This document shows positions 15,857 to 24,030 of a stretch of DNA of 26,992 nt, piece by piece. A program made the position numbers and the translations under genes. Where the stretch lies: assembly GCA_964346495.1 (NCBI GenBank), contig CAYFUW010000022.1:1-26992 (forward strand), written 5' to 3'. Under the pieces are notes generated by a model, which saw only the letters and a program-made list of their open reading frames with translations, was not told the origin of the DNA and made no database searches. The DNA comes from JBGZFC01 sp964346495 (GTDB lineage Bacteria; Bacteroidota; Bacteroidia; Bacteroidales; Dysgonomonadaceae). Position 1 is the stretch's first letter. Every line of letters starts with the position of its first letter.

Positions 15857-16764
15857 TCCTTTATGTCGATGTTGTTGCTTTTGTTGTGCTTCCATTTATT
15901 GTGCGACCATAGGTAATAAGCGGGATCGTATTTTATTGTCTCTTCGAGTTTTTCCATATATTTTTCCAAAACAGCATTCTCTTCTTCGAGTTTAGCATCA
16001 TACGTTATTACTGAAAAATCTCCAATATAATGACCTCTTTTCACCTTTTTTATATCCAGATAGACAACTGCAAAGCCAAATTGTCGTGCAATTCGTTCCA
16101 ATCCGGTAAATACGTGAGTTTTCTGATTCAAAAATGTTGTAACATAAGAGTTTTCTAATGGTGCTCTTTGGTCACTCAGGAAACCAATAACCATGATCTT
16201 TTCCGCTCTATTGTTTTTAATAATATTGCGATAAATCGACCTCATTTCTATAGATTTAGGACTAAATCTGGCTCTCAATTTTAAGAAAAATTTATCGAAA
16301 GTAGGAGATGACAGTTGTTTATACACTTGTCCTTGCTCTATTTCGGGTAACAGATACATGCCAATTGATGGGACATATTCCCAATTGCTGTAATGTCCTA
16401 GTGCCAATAAACAAGAATTGCCATTTTGGGCGATTTGATTTATTATTTCAGGGTTTCGGAAAATCATTCGTTTTTGTATCTCTTTATCCGATATTCGTAG
16501 AACTTTTATTGTCTCTACAAAATAGTCGCAGAAGTGATGATAAAATTGCTTCTCGATATTCAATATTTCCGATTCAGATTTCTCCGGAAATGAGTTAAGC
16601 AAATTTTTGCGAACCACTTTCCTTCTGTATTTAACAAAATAATATACGATAAAGTATAAAAAGTCAGATATAAAATAGAGCACACCAAAAGGAAGGAGAG
16701 CTAATGTACTAGCAGCTCCATAAAGCAGGTAATAACCGATTCCTTTTCTATCTTTTTGTGCCAT
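15853..16764 (-). CDS. Lipid A biosynthesis acyltransferase (LpxL/HtrB-like)
   Basis: A late acyltransferase of lipid A synthesis, anchored in the inner membrane. It is 303 aa. The N-terminal hydrophobic segment (LLYGAASTLALLPFGVLYFI) is the usual anchor. The catalytic HX4D/E motif appears as GHYSNWEY. Further blocks fit the family: KYRRKVVRKNLLNSFPEKS upstream and FLSDQRAP in the position of the second conserved loop. It is 8 bp after mtaB and overlaps the glycosyltransferase start by 4 bp (ATGA). With that gene it suggests an envelope-building operon. Which acyl chain it transfers is not shown. Confidence 0.92.
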   Translation of the reverse strand: MAQKDRKGIGYYLLYGAASTLALLPFGVLYFISDFLYFIVYYFVKYRRKVVRKNLLNSFPEKSESEILNIEKQFYHHFCDYFVETIKVLRISDKEIQKRMIFRNPEIINQIAQNGNSCLLALGHYSNWEYVPSIGMYLLPEIEQGQVYKQLSSPTFDKFFLKLRARFSPKSIEMRSIYRNIIKNNRAEKIMVIGFLSDQRAPLENSYVTTFLNQKTHVFTGLERIARQFGFAVVYLDIKKVKRGHYIGDFSVITYDAKLEEENAVLEKYMEKLEETIKYDPAYYLWSHNKWKHNKSNNIDIKE

Positions 16765-16772
16765 GAAAATTA

Positions 16773-18095
16773 TTATTTATAGTCGAATATAGCCTCCATA
16801 GCTGCTTCATCTTCACTGTATTTACCAATCTTTACCTCTGTGATTTCATTAATCATTGAAGGATTGTATGGGGCATATAGTTTCACATAGTTTTCGGTGA
16901 AACCATGCATGTTGTCTCCATGTTTTGTGTGTTCGAAAAGAACCTTTCTGACAGTTCCTTTTTGAGATTGATAAAACTTTAGAGTCTTTTCGTCGGATAT
17001 TTCCAACAGAGCTTTGCTGCGTTCTTGTTTTGCTTGTGGAGTAACTTTATGCTCTATTTTGAGAGCTTGCGTTCCTGCACGTTCAGAATATGTAAACACG
17101 TGAAGTTGTGAAAAATCAAGCGATTCAATAAACTCTTTGCTTTTGGCAAAATATTCGTCAGTTTCGCCACGAACACCAACAATTACATCTACACCTATAA
17201 ATGCATGTGGCATTACACTTTTTACCTTTTCTATCTTATGTCTGAAAAGTGAAGTGTCATATTTGCGCTTCATCAGACCTAGCACCTCATCGCTTCCCGC
17301 TTGCAATGGAATGTGGAAATGTGGTGCAAAACGTTTCGATGTTGCTACAAAGTCGATAATTTCATCAGTTAGCAAGTTTGGCTCGATAGATGATATTCTG
17401 AACCTTTCGATGCCTTCAACTTCGTCCAATGCTTTTATCAAGTCGAAAAAAGTTTCGTTTGTTGTGTGACCGAAATCTCCGATGTTTACTCCGGTTAAAA
17501 CAATCTCTTTTCCGCCTTGTTGTGCCACATTTTTCGCCTGTTTTACCATGCTTGCGATAGAGCCGTTTCTGCTTCTGCCTCTGGCGTAAGGTATAGTGCA
17601 GTATGTACAGAAATAGTCGCATCCGTCTTGAACTTTCAGGAAATAACGAGTACGGTCGTCTGCAGAAACTGATGGCGAGAAAGTAGATATTCTATTTGTT
17701 TTGGTAGTGATTATTTTACTTTCATCAAATTTCATCAAGTCGTTTAGATGATTGATTACATCTAGTTTTTGCTCCGTACCCAAAACAATATCCACACCCT
17801 CTATATGTGCAATATCTTGTGGCTTAAGTTGAGCATAACAACCTGTTACAACTACAAAAGCACCGGGATTCTGCTGGATTATTCGCCTTATTGCCTGGCG
17901 ACTTTTTTTGTCGGCTAATTCCGTAACAGAACAAGTGTTAATAACGCAAATGTCGGCTTTTTGTCCTCTTCTTGCCTTTGTTATACCTGCATCGGCTAGT
18001 TGTTTGCCGATAGCTGATGTTTCGGCAAAGTTGAGCTTACATCCCAGAGTATAGTAAGTGGCAGTTTTATTTTCGAAAACGGTTCTGTCTATCAT
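16773..18095 (-). CDS. mtaB: tRNA N6-threonylcarbamoyladenosine methylthiotransferase
   Basis: A radical SAM methylthiotransferase that converts t6A37 to ms2t6A37 in ANN-decoding tRNAs. I favour the ATG at 18095 (MIDRTVFENK, 440 aa); the ATG at 18140 would leave only about 15 nt of leader after the predicted promoter. The N-terminal UPF0004 domain has Cys19 (TLGCKLN), Cys55 (NTCSV) and Cys86 (TGCYAQ), which bind one [4Fe-4S] cluster. The radical SAM cluster uses Cys159, 163 and 166 (CDYFCTYC). A TRAM-like domain closes the protein. TLGCKLNFAETS points to MtaB rather than MiaB or RimO. It is the first gene of the operon. Confidence 0.94.
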   Translation of the reverse strand: MIDRTVFENKTATYYTLGCKLNFAETSAIGKQLADAGITKARRGQKADICVINTCSVTELADKKSRQAIRRIIQQNPGAFVVVTGCYAQLKPQDIAHIEGVDIVLGTEQKLDVINHLNDLMKFDESKIITTKTNRISTFSPSVSADDRTRYFLKVQDGCDYFCTYCTIPYARGRSRNGSIASMVKQAKNVAQQGGKEIVLTGVNIGDFGHTTNETFFDLIKALDEVEGIERFRISSIEPNLLTDEIIDFVATSKRFAPHFHIPLQAGSDEVLGLMKRKYDTSLFRHKIEKVKSVMPHAFIGVDVIVGVRGETDEYFAKSKEFIESLDFSQLHVFTYSERAGTQALKIEHKVTPQAKQERSKALLEISDEKTLKFYQSQKGTVRKVLFEHTKHGDNMHGFTENYVKLYAPYNPSMINEITEVKIGKYSEDEAAMEAIFDYK

Positions 18096-18161
18096 ATTTT
18101 TGTTGTGCAAATCATATCTATTGTAAATGGTTTGCAACAAATAGGTTTTTATTATTGATTA

Positions 18162-18190
18162 CAAAAGTAATAAAAATAGTGCGATATCAA
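18162..18190 (-). promoter_or_regulatory. mtaB operon promoter
   Basis: On the minus strand, TTG (18190-18188), an 18-bp spacer, then TACTTTTG (18169-18162). Confidence 0.72.
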
Positions 18191-18300
18191 GGCATTTACT
18201 ATTTCGGATTTACAATTTTCGATTTATTTACTTAGTACTACTTAAACAATTTCAAAATCATTTTATTCTCACATCGTCTGTTACAGTATTCTTTTTTTAC

Positions 18301-18308
18301 TACCTTTG
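18301..18308 (+). promoter_or_regulatory. -7 element of the chromate transporter genes
   Basis: TACCTTTG, identical to the serpin -7 element, 33 bp before the start codon. TTA rather than TTG is found 17 bp upstream (18281-18283). Confidence 0.6.
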
Positions 18309-18341
18309 TCGTGCAAAAAGAGAAAAATATAAAACTTTAGA

Positions 18342-18905
18342 ATGAAAAGTAGAAAAATAAAAGATTATTGGGAACTTTTTTTCGTTTTTTTCAAAATAGG
18401 TGCTTTTACGTTTGGTGGTGGTTTTGCAATGATTCCACTGATACGTAAAGAAGTGGTTGCCAAAAGAAAGTGGCTCGATGACGATGAGTTTATGGATATG
18501 CTGGTAATTGCTCAATCAGCTCCCGGACCTGTTGCACTGAACACAGCTCTTTTTGTCGGTAATAAGAGATTAGGATTCAAAGGAAGTCTCTTCTCGGGCG
18601 CAGGTGTAATTGTTCCCTCATTTGTAGTGATTTTGCTTATTGCAATAGTTTTTACACAGTTTAAAGATAATCCTGTTGTAGAACGAATTTTTAAAGGTAT
18701 TCGCCCGGCAGTAGTAGCATTGATTGTTGCGCCACTTTTTCAACTTGGGAAGGCGGCAAAAATTACCTGGTTAACCATTTGGATACCGATAAGTGTGGCT
18801 CTGCTTGTGTGGCTTTTACACGTATCTCCGATATATATTGTAATGTGTTCTATATTATTGGGTATTGGTTATACCGCTTTTATAAAATATAAAATTGGAA
18901 AATAA
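18342..18905 (+). CDS. Chromate transporter family, half-length subunit 1
   Basis: A CHR family membrane protein of 187 aa, equivalent to one half of full-length ChrA. The conserved start is FKIGAFTFGGGFAMIPLIRKE, followed by AQSAPGPVALNTALFVG, and then about four further hydrophobic segments. CHR proteins export chromate in some bacteria, but many homologues have unknown anion substrates. Its partner begins 14 bp downstream, and the two probably act together as a heterodimer with antiparallel halves. No regulator gene such as chrB is nearby. Confidence 0.92.
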   Translation: MKSRKIKDYWELFFVFFKIGAFTFGGGFAMIPLIRKEVVAKRKWLDDDEFMDMLVIAQSAPGPVALNTALFVGNKRLGFKGSLFSGAGVIVPSFVVILLIAIVFTQFKDNPVVERIFKGIRPAVVALIVAPLFQLGKAAKITWLTIWIPISVALLVWLLHVSPIYIVMCSILLGIGYTAFIKYKIGK

Positions 18906-18919
18906 TTAATAGATGATAT

Positions 18920-19477
18920 ATGGAATTGTTTGATTTATACATATCGCTATTTATTTCGTTTTTCAAAATCGGTTTATTCGGATTTGGTGGTGGATATGCT
19001 ATGCTGTCACTTATCCAGTATGAAGTGGTTGAGTTGCACAAGTGGATTACAGTAAGTGATTTTACAGATATTGTTGCTATTTCGCAAACAACACCCGGTC
19101 CTATAGCATTCAACTCTGCAACCTATATTGGTTATACTTCTGTGACCGAAATGGGATTTTCTGCGTTTCATGGTGTAATAGGTTCAACTATTAGCACCCT
19201 TGCAGTGAGTCTTCCATCCTTAATTATAATGACTGTTGTTTGTGCCTTTTTTGCACGACTTAAAGATAATGTATGGGTGCGTGCCGCGTTATCAGTATTA
19301 AAACCTGCAATTATTGGACTGATAGCTTCGGCAGCATTGATGTTGATGACACCTTACAATTTTGTTGATTACAAAAGTATAATCATTTTTATTGCTGTAA
19401 TTGTTGCTTCATTAAAGAAAGTTGATCCGATATTATTAATTGTTTTGTCGGGTGTTCTTGGGCTTCTGTTGTATTGA
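18920..19477 (+). CDS. Chromate transporter family, half-length subunit 2
   Basis: The second CHR half, 185 aa. It repeats the signature: FKIGLFGFGGGYAMLSLIQYE near the N-terminus, then SQTTPGPIAFNSATYIGY. Subunit 1 has the same pair of blocks, so the pair looks like an unfused duplication. The rest is hydrophobic helices ending in a leucine-rich tail. It is cotranscribed with subunit 1. The substrate is unproven: chromate by family name, possibly sulfate or another oxyanion. Confidence 0.92.
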   Translation: MELFDLYISLFISFFKIGLFGFGGGYAMLSLIQYEVVELHKWITVSDFTDIVAISQTTPGPIAFNSATYIGYTSVTEMGFSAFHGVIGSTISTLAVSLPSLIIMTVVCAFFARLKDNVWVRAALSVLKPAIIGLIASAALMLMTPYNFVDYKSIIIFIAVIVASLKKVDPILLIVLSGVLGLLLY

Positions 19478-19491
19478 AATTGATTAGACGA

Positions 19492-19501
19492 AAGTCGGGA
19501 T
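19492..19501. repeat. AAGTCGGGAT motif copy
   Basis: The second occurrence of the motif also found at 240 and 19585. It lies 15 bp after the chromate transporter stop. Confidence 0.5.
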
Positions 19502-19564
19502 ATAAGACTATTTGTATTTCCGTTTGTACTGATACCAATGAGTGGATTGCCTGTATTGGAAAAC

Positions 19565-19627
19565 AGTAGAGACGGAGCCCCCATAAGTCGGGATTTACGC
19601 TATGCTACAACATACTCCGTCTCTACT
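19565..19627. repeat. GTAGAGACG palindrome, copy 2, with nested motif
   Basis: Perfect 13-bp arms, AGTAGAGACGGAG (19565-19577) and its complement (19615-19627), are separated by 37 bp. The centre contains AAGTCGGGATT (19585-19595). The arms equal those of the compact palindrome at 25004, so this copy looks like that element with its centre replaced or enlarged. It lies between convergent genes. Confidence 0.8.
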
Positions 19628-19715
19628 ATTCACCAACCACAAAAAACATTACCTTATTGGCACATTAGAAAATTGGTATATTAATAATCCGAAATATAAA
19701 ATCGCAAATTACAGT

Positions 19716-19743
19716 GTCTTTGTTCCTTATTCTTTGCTCTAAT
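19716..19743. repeat. Heptad tract TTCTTTG
   Basis: Four heptads, GTCTTTG, TTCCTTA, TTCTTTG and CTCTAAT, end just before the stop codon of the KAS III-like gene. Confidence 0.6.
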
Positions 19744-19746
19744 AAA

Positions 19747-20829
19747 TTATGGAATTCTGTAAATTATACTGTTAATATTCATCCCCGCACCAACAGAAGC
19801 CATAATAATATTATCACCTTTGCTTAGTGTGTGTGGTTCAATTTCTCTTCTGACAATCAAGTCTAATAGGGTAGGAACTGTAGCAACCGACGAGTTTCCA
19901 AGCCACGATATTGTCATTGGCATAATCTCTTCAGGCACTTCTTTGATATCGTACAATCTGAACAGGCGTGCTAAAATTGCATCATCCATTTTGCCGTTAG
20001 CTTGATGAAGAAGTACTTTTTTTATATCGTTGATGTGTAAATTCAACTTATCCATCCCGGCTTTAATAGTTTTCGGAACATTTTCTAGTGCGTATTGATA
20101 TAAGCGTCGTCCGTTCATTTTTAAAAACAACTCTCCGTTTTTAGCTCTCTCTTTATCATAAGAGTGCCCCATATGAAGCATTTGAGCATAGTCTAAGGCA
20201 TCGCTGCGTGAGTTGTGTCCGATAATTCCAATTGGAGAATCGCTCTCAACTCCTTCCATAATTACTGCAGCAGCTCCGTCGGCATAAATCATGCTGTCGC
20301 GATCGTGTGGATCGGCTATGCGCGACAAAACATCTGCTCCAACAACGAGAATTTTTTTAGCATCACCTGAGCGAATATAATAATCAGCCTGAATTACCGC
20401 TTGCACCCATCCCGGACATCCGAACAAGATATCGTAAGCAACAGAAAACGGATTTGCAATTCCCAGTTTTTGTTTCAATCGTGCTGCTAACGAAGGAACA
20501 ATATCAATACGATTGTCTTCAACACGAGTCTCGCCAAAGTTGTGTGCTACAATAATGTAATCGAGTTCTTCTTTATCAATTCCCGAAGCTTCAATAGCTC
20601 TTTCTGCAGCTTTCAATGCTAAATCGGAAGTAAGTTCGTCGTCTTTTGCATAACGTCGCTCTTCTATAGTGGTAATTTCACTGAATTTGGCGGTAATCTC
20701 TTCATTAGGTGTGGGTATTAACTCTCCCGTAGATTCTAAAAATCTATTTCCATGGAAATTTTCGTTTTTTATCTGTTTCTCGGGAACGTAGCTACCCGTA
20801 CCGGTAAATATACTATATATTCTTCTCAT
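19747..20829 (-). CDS. 3-oxoacyl-ACP synthase III (FabH-like) family protein
   Basis: A condensing enzyme of the KAS III family, 360 aa. The full catalytic triad is visible: Cys138 (LFGCPGW), His275 (LLHQANGK) and Asn312 (WLGNSSVAT). The N-terminal TGTGSYVPEKQI and the ADGAAAVI block also fit. It is about 30 residues longer than typical FabH because of an N-terminal insert around residues 25-60. It may therefore be a second paralogue rather than the housekeeping FabH. No acpP, fabF or plsX is adjacent. It starts 95 bp after the MscS gene. The acyl substrate is unknown. Confidence 0.88.
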   Translation of the reverse strand: MRRIYSIFTGTGSYVPEKQIKNENFHGNRFLESTGELIPTPNEEITAKFSEITTIEERRYAKDDELTSDLALKAAERAIEASGIDKEELDYIIVAHNFGETRVEDNRIDIVPSLAARLKQKLGIANPFSVAYDILFGCPGWVQAVIQADYYIRSGDAKKILVVGADVLSRIADPHDRDSMIYADGAAAVIMEGVESDSPIGIIGHNSRSDALDYAQMLHMGHSYDKERAKNGELFLKMNGRRLYQYALENVPKTIKAGMDKLNLHINDIKKVLLHQANGKMDDAILARLFRLYDIKEVPEEIMPMTISWLGNSSVATVPTLLDLIVRREIEPHTLSKGDNIIMASVGAGMNINSIIYRIP

Positions 20830-20924
20830 ATTTGCTGTCGAATTATCGGGTAATTGTTATTAGTACTTGCTTGTTCAAAGTTGCTACAATTTTTTAATAG
20901 TTCAAAACTGTATAATAAACAAAA

Positions 20925-22238
20925 TTAAGCTTGTTTTTTAGTTTCAGATTTGTTTAGAACAGGATTTGAGATATCTTCGAACAGCTCTATTCCTAAATAA
21001 TTTGCAGCTGCCGTAACATGGTCGAATACATCGGAAACTATTTCTTCATATTCTGTCCATACTGTTGTGTCGGTAAAGCAATAGAGTTCAAGTGGCAGAC
21101 CTTTTGATGATGGTTGTAACTGGCGAACCATCAAAGTCATATCTTTATTTATTCCCGGATGTTGCTGTAAATAAAAATGTATATATTTTCTAAACAATCC
21201 CATATTAGTAAGATTTCGACCGTTTACCAATAGTGATTTATCTATTTTAGAAGCTTCGTTATACTCTTTAATCTCTTTATTTCTCTCTGAAATATAATCT
21301 GCAATAAGTTGGTTTTTTTGGAACTCTTTCAACTCTTCATCAGAAACAAATCGTATTGACGATTGTTTTACAAAAACAGAACGTTTCAGTCTTCGTGCCC
21401 CTGTTTCCTTCATTCCGCGCCAGTTTTGAAATGAATCGGATACCAATGAATATGGTGGGATAGTGGTAATTGTTTTATCGAAATTCTGAACTTTTACTGT
21501 AGTGAGTGTAATTTGAATAACATCGCCATCGGCATCGTGTTTGGGCATTGTAATCCAATCACCTATACGCACCATGTCGTTTGCCGCAACTTGAATACTG
21601 GCAACAAATCCTAAAATTGTATCTTTGAAAATTAACATTAATATCGCCGAAGCCGCACCCAAACCTGTAATAAATACTTTTGGATCTTTTCCGGTTAATA
21701 TTGATATGATAATGATAATTCCGATAAAGTATAAAATTATCTTCAGAACTTGCATATAGCTGTCGATAGGTTTTTCTTCCATTCCTTCTTTTGCTTTCAA
21801 TGTCGCTGAAAAAGCATTGATAACAGATGCAATTACCCATGTTACATAAAAAATGAAATAGATATCTGCAGCTTTATTTACTATGATCTCTGTTTTTGGA
21901 AAAGATTCAAATATAATAGGAATAAAACCTTTTACCAATGTAAACGGAACAATCATTGCAAAATAGAATGGGAATTTAAACTCTCTCAATCGTCCAAAAA
22001 ACGACATCCGAGGCAATTTCTCAACACGTCTAAATACTCTATCCAAAATAAATCGGGTCAGATGTTGAAGTATTACAACCGCTATAATTAGCAGTAGTGA
22101 CAGAAAAATAAGATTGAGATGATTTATCCATTTGTCGCCAAAGCCAATGCTTGTGAGCAAATCAGTTGACCATTGACTTATTGCATTAGTAGATTGAGCT
22201 ACTTGTTCTATTTTTTCTTCAATTCTTTCTTCGTTCAT
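20925..22238 (-). CDS. Mechanosensitive ion channel of the MscS family
   Basis: An inner-membrane channel of 437 aa that would open under membrane tension and release solutes. About four membrane segments (residues near 41-64, 88-110, 125-143, 164-182) precede the pore helix at about 189-215. The pore helix has the Gly/Ala-rich TGLGAASAILMLIFKDTILGF. The beta domain follows with NDMVRIGDWITMP and TTVKVQNFDKTITTIPPY. The C-terminal cytosolic domain is larger than in E. coli MscS (286 aa). In length and layout it is closer to the YbdG/MscM-like group. Confidence 0.93.
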   Translation of the reverse strand: MNEERIEEKIEQVAQSTNAISQWSTDLLTSIGFGDKWINHLNLIFLSLLLIIAVVILQHLTRFILDRVFRRVEKLPRMSFFGRLREFKFPFYFAMIVPFTLVKGFIPIIFESFPKTEIIVNKAADIYFIFYVTWVIASVINAFSATLKAKEGMEEKPIDSYMQVLKIILYFIGIIIIISILTGKDPKVFITGLGAASAILMLIFKDTILGFVASIQVAANDMVRIGDWITMPKHDADGDVIQITLTTVKVQNFDKTITTIPPYSLVSDSFQNWRGMKETGARRLKRSVFVKQSSIRFVSDEELKEFQKNQLIADYISERNKEIKEYNEASKIDKSLLVNGRNLTNMGLFRKYIHFYLQQHPGINKDMTLMVRQLQPSSKGLPLELYCFTDTTVWTEYEEIVSDVFDHVTAAANYLGIELFEDISNPVLNKSETKKQA

Positions 22239-22263
22239 AATAGTAAATTTTTAAAATGTGATG

Positions 22264-22271
22264 CAAAGATA
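22264..22271 (-). promoter_or_regulatory. -7 element upstream of the MscS gene
   Basis: TATCTTTG on the minus strand, 26 bp before the start. The nearest TTG lies 25 bp further upstream, slightly beyond the usual spacing. Confidence 0.45.
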
Positions 22272-22355
22272 AGCAATTAACCCGCATTATTTACTGCAAA
22301 ATAGATAAAATAAGTTAGAAGTTAATTGTTTTGAGTTGTGTGATACGTGTTTGTG

Positions 22356-22396
22356 GTAGAGGCGGAGCATGTTAAACAGAGTGTAAAACCCGCTTC
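22356..22396. repeat. GTAGAGACG element, degenerate copy
   Basis: GTAGAGGCGGAGCATG (22356-22371) matches the left half of the palindrome at 25004 with one change. The right arm is largely lost; CCGCTTC (22390-22396) can still pair with GAGGCGG through one G-U. Confidence 0.6.
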
Positions 22397-22490
22397 ATCG
22401 TGTCGATGCATCTGTTTTATGTGAAAATACTTTGAATTTGCAAGTTAAATTTTATTCTATTCAAATTTTCAATATTTCTACAAAAAGTTG

Positions 22491-22498
22491 TATATTTG
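22491..22498 (+). promoter_or_regulatory. -7 element of the carboxynorspermidine synthase gene
   Basis: TATATTTG, 50 bp before the start codon. The -33 region has no exact TTG. Confidence 0.5.
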
Positions 22499-22548
22499 TA
22501 TATTGGATGATATTCGAAAATTAACTATATAAATACTAATAACAGTTT

Positions 22549-23751
22549 ATGGGAAAAGTTTTAATTATTGGCGCAGGTGGCGTCGGAACTGTAGTAGCCA
22601 ATAAAGTGGCTCAAAATAAAGATGTTTTCACCGATATTATGTTGGCAAGCCGCACAAAAAGTAAATGCGATGCTATTGCCGAAGATGTAAAACGTCGCAC
22701 GGGTGTTGAAATTAAAACGGCACAAGTAGATGCCGATATCGTTCCCGAATTGGTGGCATTAATGAACGATTTCAAACCGGAAATCGTGATAAACGTGGCA
22801 CTGCCTTATCAGGACTTGACTATTATGGATGCTTGTTTGGAGGCTGGTGTAAACTATTTGGATACAGCTAACTACGAGCCAAAAGACGAAGCTAAATTCG
22901 AATACAAATGGCAATGGGCGTATCAAAACAGATTCCGTGAAGCAGGATTAACGGCAATTCTTGGTTGTGGATTCGACCCGGGCGTAACAAGTATTTTTAC
23001 TGCACATGCTGCTAAACACCATTTCGATGAAATTCACTATCTGGATATTGTGGATTGCAACGCGGGCGATCACGGTAAAGCATTTGCAACCAACTTCAAT
23101 CCCGAAATCAATATTCGTGAGGTAACTCAAAAAGGAAAATATTGGGAAAATGGCGAATGGGTTGAGACCGAACCGCACGAAATTCACAAACCTTTGACTT
23201 ATCCTAATATTGGACCGAAAGAGTCGTATCTGATTTATCACGAAGAGTTGGAGTCGCTTGTGAAAAACTTCCCAACTATAAAACGTGCACGTTTTTGGAT
23301 GACTTTCGGACAGGAATATCTTACACACTTGCGTGTAATTCAAAATATTGGTATGGCTCGCATTGACGAGGTTGAATACAACGGACAAAAAATTGTTCCT
23401 ATTCAGTTTCTTAAAGCCGTTCTTCCCGATCCTGGCGAACTGGGAGAAAACTACACCGGCGAAACCTCTATCGGATGTCGCATTCGCGGTATAAAAGATG
23501 GAAAAGAGCGTACTTACTATATCTACAACAATTGTAGTCACCAGGCTGCTTTTGAAGAGACAGGAGCTCAAGGTGTAAGCTACACTACAGGTGTTCCCGC
23601 AACTATCGGAGCGAGAATGTTTATGCAAGGCTTGTGGCGTAAACCGGGTGTGTTTAACGTAGAGGAGTTCGATCCGGACCCATTTATGGAACAACTAAAC
23701 AAACAAGGATTGCCCTGGCACGAATTGTTTGATATAGATTTGGAACTGTAA
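22549..23751 (+). CDS. Carboxynorspermidine/carboxyspermidine synthase (saccharopine dehydrogenase family)
   Basis: Reductively couples putrescine (or diaminopropane) with aspartate semialdehyde to carboxyspermidine (or carboxynorspermidine), the route to spermidine that avoids S-adenosylmethionine. It is 400 aa. The N-terminal Rossmann motif is GAGGVGTVVANKVA, followed by VINVALPYQDLTIMDACLEAGVNY-type sequence. GCGFDPGVTSIF and the C-terminal NNCSHQAAFEETGAQGVSYTTGVP are typical of the family. The family is close to saccharopine dehydrogenase, but length and blocks fit the polyamine enzyme. SpeA at the other end of the window feeds the same pathway. The decarboxylase nspC is not in the window. 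A palindromic element, possibly its terminator, follows. Confidence 0.9.
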   Translation: MGKVLIIGAGGVGTVVANKVAQNKDVFTDIMLASRTKSKCDAIAEDVKRRTGVEIKTAQVDADIVPELVALMNDFKPEIVINVALPYQDLTIMDACLEAGVNYLDTANYEPKDEAKFEYKWQWAYQNRFREAGLTAILGCGFDPGVTSIFTAHAAKHHFDEIHYLDIVDCNAGDHGKAFATNFNPEINIREVTQKGKYWENGEWVETEPHEIHKPLTYPNIGPKESYLIYHEELESLVKNFPTIKRARFWMTFGQEYLTHLRVIQNIGMARIDEVEYNGQKIVPIQFLKAVLPDPGELGENYTGETSIGCRIRGIKDGKERTYYIYNNCSHQAAFEETGAQGVSYTTGVPATIGARMFMQGLWRKPGVFNVEEFDPDPFMEQLNKQGLPWHELFDIDLEL

Positions 23752-23791
23752 AACAGATGGAGACGATGGCTGTGCCTTCGTTAAAACTCAT

Positions 23792-23812
23792 CACGAAGCC
23801 AAAGACTTCGTG
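23792..23812. repeat. CACGAAG/CTTCGTG hairpin
   Basis: CACGAAG (23792-23798) pairs with CTTCGTG (23806-23812) across a 7-base loop, just upstream of the next palindrome. Confidence 0.5.
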
Positions 23813-23820
23813 TCCCAATA

Positions 23821-23852
23821 GTAGAGACGTGGTATGCCGCGTCTCTTTTTTT
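23821..23852 (+). terminator. GTAGAGACG palindrome, copy 4, as likely terminator
   Basis: GAGACGTGG (23824-23832) pairs with CCGCGTCTC (23837-23845) with one G-U, around a TATG loop. A T run follows to 23852. It is well placed to end the carboxynorspermidine synthase transcript, and it belongs to the GTAGAGACG family. Confidence 0.7.
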
Positions 23853-23957
23853 AATGGCATGCGTCAATCACATTCCAAAAGTTCAAAAAAATGTTTTGTG
23901 TCTTTTCTCTTGGCTCTTATGTCTAATAAATTGCTAAATTGAAAAAAAATCCGGATA

Positions 23958-23990
23958 TTGCCATTTCTACAAAAAAAATATGTAAGTTTG
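23958..23990 (+). promoter_or_regulatory. Promoter of the ROK kinase gene
   Basis: TTG (23958-23960), a 22-bp spacer, then TAAGTTTG (23983-23990), 40 bp before the start codon. Confidence 0.7.
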
Positions 23991-24030
23991 TAGCTTATAT
24001 TTCATTAAAACTTTTAAAACCAGATATAAA

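Larger units (their letters stand above)
22239..22548. other. Divergent spacer between MscS gene and carboxynorspermidine synthase
   Basis: No gene. It holds -7 elements for both neighbours and a degenerate GTAGAGACG-type element (22356-22396). Confidence 0.5.

Noticed and set aside
18342..19477. A chromate-transporter gene split by frameshift
   Set aside because: Each half has its own start codon and its own full N-terminal signature, and a 14-bp gap separates them; this is the known two-gene short CHR form.
22948..23694. Minus-strand open frame of 248 codons
   Set aside because: It lies fully inside the carboxynorspermidine synthase gene, and its composition (Phe/Ser/Ile/Cys-rich) is that of an antisense shadow.
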